Source: Bordetella parapertussis (lineage in GTDB: Bacteria > Acidobacteriota > Terriglobia > Bryobacterales > Bryobacteraceae). Taken from it: a DNA stretch of 58,695 nucleotides. The stretch lies in assembly GCA_943328975.2 (NCBI GenBank), contig CALQCC020000030.1:1-58695 (forward strand), given 5' to 3'. Shown here piece after piece: positions 43,093 to 51,095 of this stretch. Numbering within the stretch: position 1 is the stretch's first letter; each line of letters opens with the position of its first letter. The position numbers and the translations under genes are program-made. The notes beneath the pieces are model-generated. The model searched no databases. It had not been told where the DNA came from and saw only the letters and a list, made by a program, of their open reading frames with translations.

Positions 43093-43614
43093 ATGAAGAA
43101 AGCAATGTTCATGATCATGGTCGCGTTGGGCGTGACCGCATTCTTGATGGCGCAAGACGCCTCCAAGTTCAACGGCACCTGGAAGGGCGACGGCGGACAG
43201 GTACGCAAGTTGAACTTCAAGGACGGCATCGTATTCATGGAAGAGCAGAATACCAACGGTTTGCTGATCCTCCGCCAGTACCCCACGCAAGGCCAGGAAA
43301 TCACCATGAGCGAAGGCGTGTGGAAGGACTCCAAGGCTACCGGCAAGATGGTTGGCAATAAACTAGTCGTCGAGACCACCATGCCGAACGGCACCGAGTG
43401 GCACGATGAATGGACCATGGCTGCGGACGGCAAAACCTACGCCGCTCTTCGTGTGATGGTGAAGGCCGGTGCCGGCGGAGCGTTCGGCGCTGCCAAAGGC
43501 GGCGCTCCGAAGGCCGCTGCTCCTGCTGCGGCGAAGGGTCCCGGCGGCGCTGGCGACGGCAAGGGTAAGGCTGCTGCTCCTGCTGAACCGGAAACGTTCA
43601 CCAAAATTCAGTAA
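43093..43614 (+). CDS. Small secreted protein with Ala/Lys/Gly tail
   Basis: 173-residue exported protein: signal MKKAMFMIMVALGVTAFLMAQ, a beta-rich core of about 100 residues (KFNGTWKGDGGQVRKLNF, EWHDEWTMAADGKTY) with lipocalin-like strands, then a low-complexity tail (GGAPKAAAPAAAKGPGG and onwards). AGGAG precedes the ATG. The stop codon lies in the first of three 18-bp repeats that lead into the next gene, so the two are probably co-transcribed. Function unknown. Confidence 0.7.
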   Translation: MKKAMFMIMVALGVTAFLMAQDASKFNGTWKGDGGQVRKLNFKDGIVFMEEQNTNGLLILRQYPTQGQEITMSEGVWKDSKATGKMVGNKLVVETTMPNGTEWHDEWTMAADGKTYAALRVMVKAGAGGAFGAAKGGAPKAAAPAAAKGPGGAGDGKGKAAAPAEPETFTKIQ

Positions 43615-43662
43615 CGGTTTTAAGGTCAGTAACGGTTTTAAGGTCAGTAACGGTTTTAAGGA
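43609..43662 (+). repeat. Three tandem 18-bp repeats between two genes
   Basis: CAGTAACGGTTTTAAGGT occurs at 43609-43626 and 43627-43644, and at 43645-43662 with the last base changed. The first copy holds the stop codon of the upstream gene; the last supplies the AAGG ribosome site of the next gene. Confidence 0.95.
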
Positions 43663-43667
43663 TGGAT

Positions 43668-44528
43668 ATGAACTGGAAACGTCTGGCACTGGCGGCGGCG
43701 CTCCTCGGCATCCCCGCATTCGCCCAAGTGGATCTCTCTGGGAGCTGGCAACCCTGGCCCTCCGAAGACGCCCTGGGAAATCCCGATCTGGTGGATTACA
43801 CCGGCCTTCCCATCAATAACTTCGCCCGCCAATGGGCCCTCAGCTGGGATTCCGACCGCTTGGGCGCGCAAGAGCACCAGTGCCAGGTCCACACCGCCGG
43901 CTACATCTACGGCGGCCCCCACCGCCTGCGCATCTGGGAGGAGCGTGATCCGCAGACCCAAAACATCGTCGCCCTCCACAACTACATCAGCACCTACGAA
44001 CAGAACCGCACCATCTGGATGGATAACCGTCCTCATCCGCCCGAATACGCCGCCCACACGTGGATGGGCTTCTCCACCGGTAAATGGGACGGCAACACCC
44101 TCACCGTCTACACCACCCATATCAAGCAGGGCTGGTACCGCCGCAACGGGACTCCTTCCAGCGACCAGATGACAGTGGTGGAGCATTTCATCCGTCACGG
44201 CAACATCCTCACCCACGTCAGCATCGCCACCGATCCGGTCTACCTGGCCGAGCCGTTCATCAAGACCCAGAGTTACGATGTGTCCGTGAACCCCGAAGGC
44301 AATTGGCTGTGGCCCTGCGAGTACGTGAATGAGCTCCCCGGAACCCCCCGCAGCTCGGTCATCAGCTACCAGCCCGGCCAGAATCCGTACCAAACGGAGT
44401 TCGCCGCCAAGTATCAGATCCCCATGGAGGCAGCCCTGGGCGGACCGGAGACCATGTATCCGGAATTCATGGACAAGATGAAGGGTCTGAAGCCGCCAGC
44501 GAAACCCTCGGTGCAGGGAACTCGATAG
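43668..44528 (+). CDS. Secreted protein of the VDLSGSW / GKWDGNTLTVYT family
   Basis: 286-residue exported protein related to the one at 11276-12091. Signal MNWKRLALAAALLGIPAFA, then QVDLSGSWQPWPSEDALGNP and FSTGKWDGNTLTVYTTHI. Function unknown, but the family is expanded in Solibacter-like genomes. The ATG at 43668 is best spaced from AAGG; the ATG at 43662 is an alternative. The last residues (ETMYPEFMDKMKGL) are duplicated, in altered form, just before the VOC gene at 45371. Confidence 0.72.
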   Translation: MNWKRLALAAALLGIPAFAQVDLSGSWQPWPSEDALGNPDLVDYTGLPINNFARQWALSWDSDRLGAQEHQCQVHTAGYIYGGPHRLRIWEERDPQTQNIVALHNYISTYEQNRTIWMDNRPHPPEYAAHTWMGFSTGKWDGNTLTVYTTHIKQGWYRRNGTPSSDQMTVVEHFIRHGNILTHVSIATDPVYLAEPFIKTQSYDVSVNPEGNWLWPCEYVNELPGTPRSSVISYQPGQNPYQTEFAAKYQIPMEAALGGPETMYPEFMDKMKGLKPPAKPSVQGTR

Positions 44529-44538
44529 CGTGGCGCGG

Positions 44539-44708
44539 ATGGTCGACTCCCGATGCGTGCTAGAAGTCCGCGATCTGGAAGTCTCCACAGTGCTACTTCG
44601 AAGAATTCGACGGGTAACTGCTGAAAATGCTCCAGGGGTACGTCAACTCCGACAGGCCAGGTTCTATTGGGAAGTATTTTCCCTATGGCCTCAGCGACGA
44701 GCAATGTG
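44539..44708 (+). pseudogene. Remnant of a VOC (glyoxalase-like) gene 5' end
   Basis: The DNA at 44539-44600 closely resembles the start of the intact VOC gene at 45371: both encode VDSRCVL followed by V-[RC]-DLEVST. Here an inserted base shifts the frame right after LEVST, and the frame ends without the rest of the domain. Confidence 0.6.
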
Positions 44709-44764
44709 AAGGAGAACTTCGCTATTTACTCCGGGATTCAGAGACTGGACCTGTATGGATCTGA
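44627..44764 (+). CDS. Short frame before hypothetical gene, possible gene fragment
   Basis: 45-codon frame reading MLQGYVNSDRPGSIGKYFP and later LRYLLRDSETGPVWI. It looks protein-like and overlaps the next start codon by 10 bp. It may be the 3' end of a longer, broken gene, since the same frame reads EEFDG before a TAA at 44615. A toxin tail next to its immunity gene is one possibility; no family is recognised. Confidence 0.25.
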   Translation: MLQGYVNSDRPGSIGKYFPYGLSDEQCEGELRYLLRDSETGPVWI

Positions 44765-45237
44765 AAACATCTCTTAAACAGGAAGCAGACAAGGTCGCGC
44801 CTTGGTTGACAGATCTCGGGTTTCAAGTCGTTGAGAGTACCTACAGCGCCGAACACTTCGGAAATTCAATATTAACGCTCAGCTCCCCAAGATTCCTAGT
44901 GCAGTTTATCCGTGACCGAGGAGAAACAGCCACCTGTGTGGCATCTCTCGAAGATCCTGCCAATTGGTGTTTGATCGATTTCGTGCTCGAAGCAATTCGA
45001 GATGAAGAAAACGAGCCTCCCAAACTTGAGTTGCAGGCCGGGGCCGAGATCCTCCGGGATAACTTTGAGCGTCTATCCGTCGCCCTCGGCTCAAATTATC
45101 CGAAAACCAAGGAACTTCTCCGTATGAGGACTCCGCGAAGAATCGATAGGATGCTCGCCCTAGCCGGTAAACAACGCAAGGCTTTGGAAAAGTCGGCGGC
45201 CAAACCTCTGGACGGGTCAATCTGGCACCTACGCTAG
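44755..45237 (+). CDS. Hypothetical soluble protein, perhaps acquired
   Basis: 160-residue cytoplasmic protein with no signal peptide: SLKQEADKVAPWLTDLGFQVVEST, then strands ILTLSSPRFLVQFIRDRGE and a basic C-terminal helix (RMLALAGKQRKALEKSAAK). Base composition is visibly lower in G+C than its neighbours. It lies inside a segment flanked by duplicated pieces of the adjacent genes, so it was probably inserted. Size and shape recall small immunity proteins, but this is speculative. Confidence 0.6.
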   Translation: MDLKTSLKQEADKVAPWLTDLGFQVVESTYSAEHFGNSILTLSSPRFLVQFIRDRGETATCVASLEDPANWCLIDFVLEAIRDEENEPPKLELQAGAEILRDNFERLSVALGSNYPKTKELLRMRTPRRIDRMLALAGKQRKALEKSAAKPLDGSIWHLR

Positions 45238-45370
45238 ACGGCAGGTTCCGCCATGGGGAGGGCAAATCCAAGTCTGTCAAAGGGAACATCCACTAGGTCG
45301 ATGAAGATGGAGAACCGTGTATCCTGATTTCATGGACAAGATGCCGGTGGACCCCGCTAAGACCGCGAAC

Positions 45371-45748
45371 ATGGGTCAAATTGTAGACTCCCGCTGCGTC
45401 CTCGCCGTCTGCGATCTGGAAGTGTCCACGCGCTACTATGTCGACGTCCTCGGATTCCAGAAGGACCCCATCGACGGCCCCGGCTGGAGCTTCCTCACGC
45501 GCGATGTGTTCCATGTCATGCTCGGCGAATGCATCGGTGAGCGGCCCGCGGGCGAACTGGGGAATCACTCCTACTTCGTCTACTGGAACGTCGAGGGCGT
45601 GGACGAACTCTATAACGAGTTCAAGGCGAAGGGCGCACTGATCACGTCCGCACCCACCAACAAACCCTGGGGACTGCGGGAATTCGGGCTCAGCACGCCC
45701 GACGGACACAGAATTGTCTGCGGTGAGACGATCCGCCTCAATCGGTAG
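45371..45748 (+). CDS. VOC (glyoxalase/bleomycin-resistance) superfamily protein
   Basis: 125-residue single VOC domain: SRCVLAVCDLEVSTRYYVDVLGF at the start, GNHSYFVYWNVEGVDELYNEF in the middle, and REFGLSTPDGHRIVCGETI with a metal Glu near the end. Function (dioxygenase, lyase or resistance) cannot be told. The ATG at 45371 is chosen since the domain begins there; the frame extends upstream to a GTG at 45317 only because it contains a copy of the tail of the gene at 43668. It overlaps the convergent deacetylase by 11 bp. Confidence 0.8.
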   Translation: MGQIVDSRCVLAVCDLEVSTRYYVDVLGFQKDPIDGPGWSFLTRDVFHVMLGECIGERPAGELGNHSYFVYWNVEGVDELYNEFKAKGALITSAPTNKPWGLREFGLSTPDGHRIVCGETIRLNR

Positions 45749-46409
45749 ACTCGCACGTCGAGTCCTCGATCGGCCCAACGATACGGCCTTCGCGGATCGG
45801 AACGCAGTCGTCCGGGAACTCCTGCACGATCGGAATATTCGCTTCTCTCAGCGCCGTCAGGAAACGATCCAGGTGCTGCATGGCTCCGCTGGGTTGATCG
45901 TGCAACACAACGAGACTCCGCTCTCGCGACTTGAATTGTTGCAGGGCCGTCTCCACCCAGCCCTCTGGATCCTTCCAATCGCCAGGGACGCAGTTCCACA
46001 GCACGGTGCTGAATCCGCCCTCGACCAAGCGATCCACCACCGCCGGATGCAGTAAATGCTGCCCGAGCTTGCCTTGCCGCCCGTAGGGTCGGAACAAGCG
46101 CGGCTTCTGATCGAGCCAGGCCAGCGCTTCCTCGGCCTGATCGAATTCGCGTAGGGCCGCATCGCGATCTAACTCGCCCAGGGGCTGCGTGTGCGAATAG
46201 GTGTGGTTGCCGATCCAATGCCCCTCGGCACTGGCCCGCATCGCGAGCGCTCGTCCCTCGGGTGTCACCACCTTGCGCCCCATCACGAAAAACGAAGCCT
46301 TCACGGAATGTTTCGCCAGCGTCTCCAGCACGCCGGGTGTAACGTCCGGCTCCGGCCCATTGTCGAAGGAGAGCGTCACGATGGGCGATGAAGGTTGGTT
46401 GTGTGGCAA
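45738..46409 (-). CDS. Polysaccharide deacetylase (NodB) family protein with altered motif
   Basis: 223-residue carbohydrate esterase 4 fold. Motif 1 reads TLSFDNGP where the family has TFDDGP, so the metal-binding second Asp is Asn. Motif 2 is GNHTYSH, with both metal His in place. No signal peptide is seen. Metal binding may be weakened or use another residue, so activity on N-acetyl sugars is uncertain. The gene lies 9 bp after the GlcG-like gene and shares its operon. Confidence 0.82.
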   Translation of the reverse strand: MPHNQPSSPIVTLSFDNGPEPDVTPGVLETLAKHSVKASFFVMGRKVVTPEGRALAMRASAEGHWIGNHTYSHTQPLGELDRDAALREFDQAEEALAWLDQKPRLFRPYGRQGKLGQHLLHPAVVDRLVEGGFSTVLWNCVPGDWKDPEGWVETALQQFKSRERSLVVLHDQPSGAMQHLDRFLTALREANIPIVQEFPDDCVPIREGRIVGPIEDSTCESTD

Positions 46410-46418
46410 GATGGATCG

Positions 46419-46907
46419 CTATTTCGACGCTGCGGCTCCGGCCTGCGCCGTACGGCCGTCCTGATCGCTGGTGCCGCCCGAAGCGCCCACTGCTCCAATG
46501 ATTTTGCCGTCCACGATCAGCGGAATGCCGCCTTCCACAGGCGTCGCACCGGTCAGGCCCAGAATGCGGAGCCCGTCTCCGCCCCCTGCGAGGGTGTCCT
46601 GGAACGATTTGGTCGGGCGCCGGAACAGCGCGGCCGTCTTCGCTTTATCCATGGCGATCTGGACGCTCCCCAACTGCGTGTCCTGCATGCGTTCGAAGTA
46701 GACGAGGAAGCCGCCGGTGTCGACCACGGCCACCGCCATCGCCCAATTGTTCTTGCGAGCCTCGGCAATCGCGGCTGCGGCAACCTTCTTCGCGGCGTCG
46801 GTTGAAATGGCGATTCCGTAGGGAGTATTGGCCGGCGGAACCAGCGGCGTTTGGCCGAACGCGGCAACGGTGAGCGTCAGAGCGGCTAGGATTCGTTTGA
46901 GATGCAT
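46419..46907 (-). CDS. Secreted GlcG/HbpS-like protein
   Basis: 162-residue protein with signal MHLKRILAALTLTVAAFG and the GlcG/HbpS core: AAAIAEARKNNWAMAVAVVD, GFLVYFERMQDTQLGSVQIAMDKAKTAALF and GGIPLIVDGKIIGAVGASGGTSDQD. Related proteins bind haem or small ligands and sense oxidative stress. The ATG at 46907 is chosen because the signal peptide starts there. First gene of a two-gene operon with the NodB-like gene. Confidence 0.85.
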   Translation of the reverse strand: MHLKRILAALTLTVAAFGQTPLVPPANTPYGIAISTDAAKKVAAAAIAEARKNNWAMAVAVVDTGGFLVYFERMQDTQLGSVQIAMDKAKTAALFRRPTKSFQDTLAGGGDGLRILGLTGATPVEGGIPLIVDGKIIGAVGASGGTSDQDGRTAQAGAAASK

Positions 46908-46945
46908 GGGACCATTATCGATCAAGTTGGCCCGCCGCGCCCCTG

Positions 46946-46958
46946 GAAGTTTAGGGCT
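46946..46958. promoter_or_regulatory. 13-bp motif shared with the large receptor promoter
   Basis: GAAGTTTAGGGCT here is identical to 16006-16018, where it covers the -10 region of the receptor at 12232. Read leftwards, both copies lie 39-67 bp before minus-strand genes. Confidence 0.4.
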
Positions 46959-47100
46959 CCGAATAGGGCAAACCGCTGAAACTCGCGCATTTTCAGGCTA
47001 TCAGCGCAGTTGATGTAAACTATCACTTGTCCGCTATTGCGCCTCGGGTAGGCACAGTCCACAATCCTTTGGGGTTGTTTCTTTGGGAAGGGGTTTGTCT

Positions 47101-50100
47101 ATGAACATTAAAGGTCTTTTAGGTGTGTGCGTCTTGCTTGGGGCGGCTAGCCTCAGTGCGTTCGCCCAGTCCAACCAAGGTTCCATCACCGGAACCGTCC
47201 GTGACCAGACCGGAGCAGTCGTAGCGAGCGCTCCCATCGAGCTGCGCAGCGCCGGCACGGGGGCCATCCTCAGTGGCGGCACATCGGAAACGGGAAATTT
47301 CTCGATTCCGGTTCCTGCCGGCAACTATGAGATGTCTGTATCAGTGACTGGATTCAAAAAGTTCGTTCAAACCGGAATTCCGGTGGTCGAAGGTCAAGCA
47401 ACTCGCCGCGACGTCCAACTCCAAGTCGGTCAGGCGGCGGAAGTGATCACGGTCACCGATACCGCGCCTCTTCTCAAGACCGAAAGTGGCGACGTGAGCT
47501 ATAGCGTCAAATCAAACCTGGTGAATCAGATTCCGGTCTTGACGCTGAGCGGCACAGGTGGCGCACTTGGTAATATTCGCAACCCTCTCTCCATGGCCGT
47601 CGTGGTGCCGGGAGTACAATACAATCCGAACGGGTTTCAAACGATGGTAGTCAACGGACTGCCAGCCAATAGCCAGACAGTCATGATCGATGGCCAGGAC
47701 GCGAGCCCCACTCTGTGGCGCGGTGTTAGCACCGATCGCAGCCAGGGCGGCGTCGATGCAATCGAAACCCTCCAGATGCAGACCAGCAACTTTGCCGCCG
47801 AGTTCGGTAAGACCGGCGGAGCATTGTTCAACTACACAATGAAGTCCGGCACCAACGCCTATCACGGTTCGGTGTACGACTATTTCGTCAACGAATTCCT
47901 GCACGCCGGAACCCCGAATACGGCATGGTTCGATCAGAGCACGGCGGCCAATAACTTCCGCTACGACTATAAGGGCAACGACCACGTCCGCAATCGGCAG
48001 CGCCGAAACGATTATGGCTTCACAATCGGTGGGCCGATCGACATTCCGAAGGTCTACGATGGCCACAACAAATCGTTCTTCTTCTTCAATTTCGAGCAGT
48101 TCCGCGAAAGCCAGACGAACAGCACCTCGATTGTGACGGTACCAACGCTAGCCTATCGCCGGGGCGATTTCGCAGCGGCCGGCTGCGGCGACTTTGACAC
48201 AGTAACCGGGACTTGCCGCTTCCGTCAGCAGATCACTGCAGGCGGCGTTCAGGCGGTTGATTCCGCTGGCAACCTCATCGTCAACGGCGGTGTCTATGAC
48301 CCGAACTCATACAAGGTGGTAAATGGATTTCCGACGCGCACGTTATATCCGAACCAGCAGGTCCCTCTGACTAGCTTTGACCGGGTGGCAACTAACATTC
48401 AGAATCTGTTCCCGTTACCCACCAACGCCAATCTGACAAACAACTACAACGTACCCACCTTCGTCAACTGGCGCCACAACTCGATCCCGTCGATCAAGTT
48501 GGATCACAACATCAACTCAAAAATGCGCATTTCGGGATATTGGGGGCAGACCATTACCAATCAGCCCAATGCCAACGGCTTCGATGCGGCCCAGTATCCG
48601 TGGACCGGAGCGCAATTCAACGCGTACCACAACAACACGGTCCGCGTGAATTTCGACTACACCCTTGCGCCCACGCTGATCCTGCACCTCGGAGCTGGGT
48701 ATTTCCACCAACGGGAACCCAATCCCTCCAATCCGTATGATCAGACCAAGCTCGGCCTCCCGGGCGCTGGAGCTGTCAACGCGTTTCCGTACACCGCAGC
48801 GTTTCCGACGATTGGTGGTCTCTTCTCTGGTGCGGGCGGTTTTAGTTCCGCCATCGGAGCTGGCTTCGATGCTACGGCTTGGGAACAGAAGCCCACGGCC
48901 AACTTAAACTTAACCTGGGTCAAGGGCAACCACACCTATAAGTTCGGTGGCGACATGACGCTGGAAGGCTATATCACGAAAAACCGGTGGCGCGCGAACG
49001 GAAACCTGGTCTTCGGTAATAACCAGACAGGCAACCCGTTTGAAAGCACCGGCGTAGCTCTGAACGTGCCCGCACCGACCGGCTTTGGATACGCCAGCTT
49101 CCTGTTGGGTCAGCCGAACAACATGTCGCTCGCGCAGCCGAGCTTTACCCGCGAGGGTAGCAAGGCGATTGCTGGCTTCTTCCAAGATAACTGGAAAGTG
49201 ACGCGCAAACTGACGGTGGAGTACGGTCTTCGCTACGACTTCCAGACCTATTTGCGCGAACAGCACGGTCGTCACGCCTCGGCGTCGTTCAGCCAGTTCA
49301 ATCCGACCGTGGGTTTGAAGGGCGGGATCGTGTATGAAGCAACTTGCGGATGCCGCCAGTCTTCCAACTACCCGTTCGCGTTCGGTCCGCGTCTCAACGC
49401 GTCCTACGCCATCAACGACAAGACAGTGTTCCGCGCGGGTTTCGGCGTAAACTACAACGTCGTGCAAACCACAGCCGGCAATAATTTCAGCGTTGGAGAT
49501 TTTTACAACATCAACGCTCCCGGATACGGCATCACGCCGTTGAACCAGGGACTCCAGGGTGGCAATACCTTCTACAAGGGCAACCCCTACGGAAACACGG
49601 AAGTTATCTGGCCGGTATTCGATCCGGGTCGGTTGCCGACGCGCAACGCCGGGTTGCTACCGCCCGAATCGCCGTTCAGCCTGTATCACCCGGATTCGCG
49701 CCCTGGCCGCATCATGCAGTGGAGCGTCGGCATGCAGCGCGAAGTTGTTAAGAACCTGGTCATTGAAGCCAGCTACGTCGGCAATCGCGGTGTGTGGTTC
49801 TATTCGCCGCTGCTCGACACCATGGCCATGAACAGCCTCGGTGGCGGTCAACTTGCGCGCTATGGTTTCGATATCACGAATGCCACGGACCGCGCCTTGC
49901 TCGGCCAAAACATCGGTGGCAATGCCGCAGCCGCACAAAGGGGCATCTTCGCTCCGTACGCTGGCTTCCCGGGCACGCAGCAGGTAGGTCAGGCAATCCG
50001 GCCGGTACCACAGTGGAACACTGTGAACCCCTACCTGGGCCCGAACCGCGGCAATACGTGGTACGACTCGTTGCAATTCCAGGCCACCAAGCGCTATTCG

Positions 50101-50964
50101 AACAACCTGGACTTGACGGCGAACATCACCTACTCGCACGCCATGGTGTTGGGCGCCAGCGCGGACACGGACTTCTTCTTTGCGGGTCGCCCGCAGATCA
50201 CCGATCCGTTCAATCGCGCCAACCAGAAGCAGTTGAACCAGTTGAACCCGCCTCTTAAGACGGTTATCTCCGGCACCTACACCACGCCGGGGATCGGCAA
50301 ACGCGACGGGTTCATGCGGGTAGTAAACGTTGCCCTCAAAGACTGGCAGATCGGAGCCGTTCTGCAATACCAGAGCGGTGCGTTGCTGACCACGCCGAAC
50401 TCCAACAATGCGTTGACTACCCAGTTGCGTATTACTCCTCCGGCAGGCGCTGCGTTTAACCCGTGGAACTTCATCTCGGGTTCGCAGTTCTTCCGCGCGG
50501 GCTTCGACGCGAACGGGAAGTTCGATCCTCGCGCCTACAATCCGGCCACTCCGACCGATCCAAACTTTACTTCCGTTTTGACGGGAGGCATTCAGGCCAA
50601 CGGGACATGCAACGTGGCACAATGCGCTTGGTCCAATCCGGCGGCTGGCCAGTGGGGTGTCACCTCGCCCTACCTGGAAGGCTTCCGCTGGCAGCGTCAG
50701 CCAAGCGAGAACGTAAATTTTGGTCGCAACTTCAGGATGGGAGCGGAAGGTCGTGCGGTCCTGAACGTCCGCGCCGAATTTGCGAACGTGCTGAACCGCA
50801 TGTTCTACGCGGCACCGTCGACAGCCAACCCGCTGGCGGCCGTTACGACGGTCACGCAGCGTGGCGCAATCATTCCGACTGGCGGCTACGGTGTCGTCAA
50901 CACCTTCAACGGTGCCGGTGCGCGTCCCCGTACGGGCACCATCGTCATCCGCCTCACCTTCTAA
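47101..50964 (+). CDS. Large Oar-type TonB-dependent receptor
   Basis: 1287-residue outer-membrane receptor. Signal MNIKGLLGVCVLLGAASLSAFAQ, carboxypeptidase regulatory-like domain (GSITGTVRDQTGAVVASAPI), plug, and a long barrel ending IVIRLTF. The ATCGCRQ pair and neighbouring NYPFAFGPRLN match the receptor at 12232, so they are paralogues, with different plugs (here ALGNIRNPLSMAVVVPGVQ). GGAAGGGG lies 8 bases before the ATG at 47101. Probably imports a large substrate; none can be named. It is transcribed alone and ends at a strong terminator just before trmD. Confidence 0.92.
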   Translation: MNIKGLLGVCVLLGAASLSAFAQSNQGSITGTVRDQTGAVVASAPIELRSAGTGAILSGGTSETGNFSIPVPAGNYEMSVSVTGFKKFVQTGIPVVEGQATRRDVQLQVGQAAEVITVTDTAPLLKTESGDVSYSVKSNLVNQIPVLTLSGTGGALGNIRNPLSMAVVVPGVQYNPNGFQTMVVNGLPANSQTVMIDGQDASPTLWRGVSTDRSQGGVDAIETLQMQTSNFAAEFGKTGGALFNYTMKSGTNAYHGSVYDYFVNEFLHAGTPNTAWFDQSTAANNFRYDYKGNDHVRNRQRRNDYGFTIGGPIDIPKVYDGHNKSFFFFNFEQFRESQTNSTSIVTVPTLAYRRGDFAAAGCGDFDTVTGTCRFRQQITAGGVQAVDSAGNLIVNGGVYDPNSYKVVNGFPTRTLYPNQQVPLTSFDRVATNIQNLFPLPTNANLTNNYNVPTFVNWRHNSIPSIKLDHNINSKMRISGYWGQTITNQPNANGFDAAQYPWTGAQFNAYHNNTVRVNFDYTLAPTLILHLGAGYFHQREPNPSNPYDQTKLGLPGAGAVNAFPYTAAFPTIGGLFSGAGGFSSAIGAGFDATAWEQKPTANLNLTWVKGNHTYKFGGDMTLEGYITKNRWRANGNLVFGNNQTGNPFESTGVALNVPAPTGFGYASFLLGQPNNMSLAQPSFTREGSKAIAGFFQDNWKVTRKLTVEYGLRYDFQTYLREQHGRHASASFSQFNPTVGLKGGIVYEATCGCRQSSNYPFAFGPRLNASYAINDKTVFRAGFGVNYNVVQTTAGNNFSVGDFYNINAPGYGITPLNQGLQGGNTFYKGNPYGNTEVIWPVFDPGRLPTRNAGLLPPESPFSLYHPDSRPGRIMQWSVGMQREVVKNLVIEASYVGNRGVWFYSPLLDTMAMNSLGGGQLARYGFDITNATDRALLGQNIGGNAAAAQRGIFAPYAGFPGTQQVGQAIRPVPQWNTVNPYLGPNRGNTWYDSLQFQATKRYSNNLDLTANITYSHAMVLGASADTDFFFAGRPQITDPFNRANQKQLNQLNPPLKTVISGTYTTPGIGKRDGFMRVVNVALKDWQIGAVLQYQSGALLTTPNSNNALTTQLRITPPAGAAFNPWNFISGSQFFRAGFDANGKFDPRAYNPATPTDPNFTSVLTGGIQANGTCNVAQCAWSNPAAGQWGVTSPYLEGFRWQRQPSENVNFGRNFRMGAEGRAVLNVRAEFANVLNRMFYAAPSTANPLAAVTTVTQRGAIIPTGGYGVVNTFNGAGARPRTGTIVIRLTF

Positions 50965-50989
50965 CCTCCGCTTAGTTGCTTCTTCCTCA

Positions 50990-51016
50990 GGGCCACCCGC
51001 AAGGGTGGCCCTTTTT
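50990..51016 (+). terminator. Rho-independent terminator after the receptor
   Basis: GGGCCACCC (50990-50998) pairs perfectly with GGGTGGCCC (51003-51011) around GCAA, followed by TTTTT. It separates the receptor gene from trmD. Confidence 0.95.
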
Positions 51017-51069
51017 CTTTGCCAGACGTGTGCCCCGCCACAAAGGGCGCTATCATCGCAGTGGTAAAC

Positions 51070-51079
51070 CGGAAATAGC
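51070..51079 (+). repeat. Right copy of 10-bp direct repeat flanking the operon split
   Basis: CGGAAATAGC lies 16 bp before the trmD start and repeats 22738-22747 just after rimM. Confidence 0.45.
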
Positions 51080-51095
51080 TTAACGCCCCAGCGTG

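Noticed and set aside
22723-51095. Calling the 28-kb segment a mobile genomic island
   Set aside because: It has no integrase, transposase, phage or tRNA target, and its genes look native in composition; only the split and the 10-bp repeats are reported.
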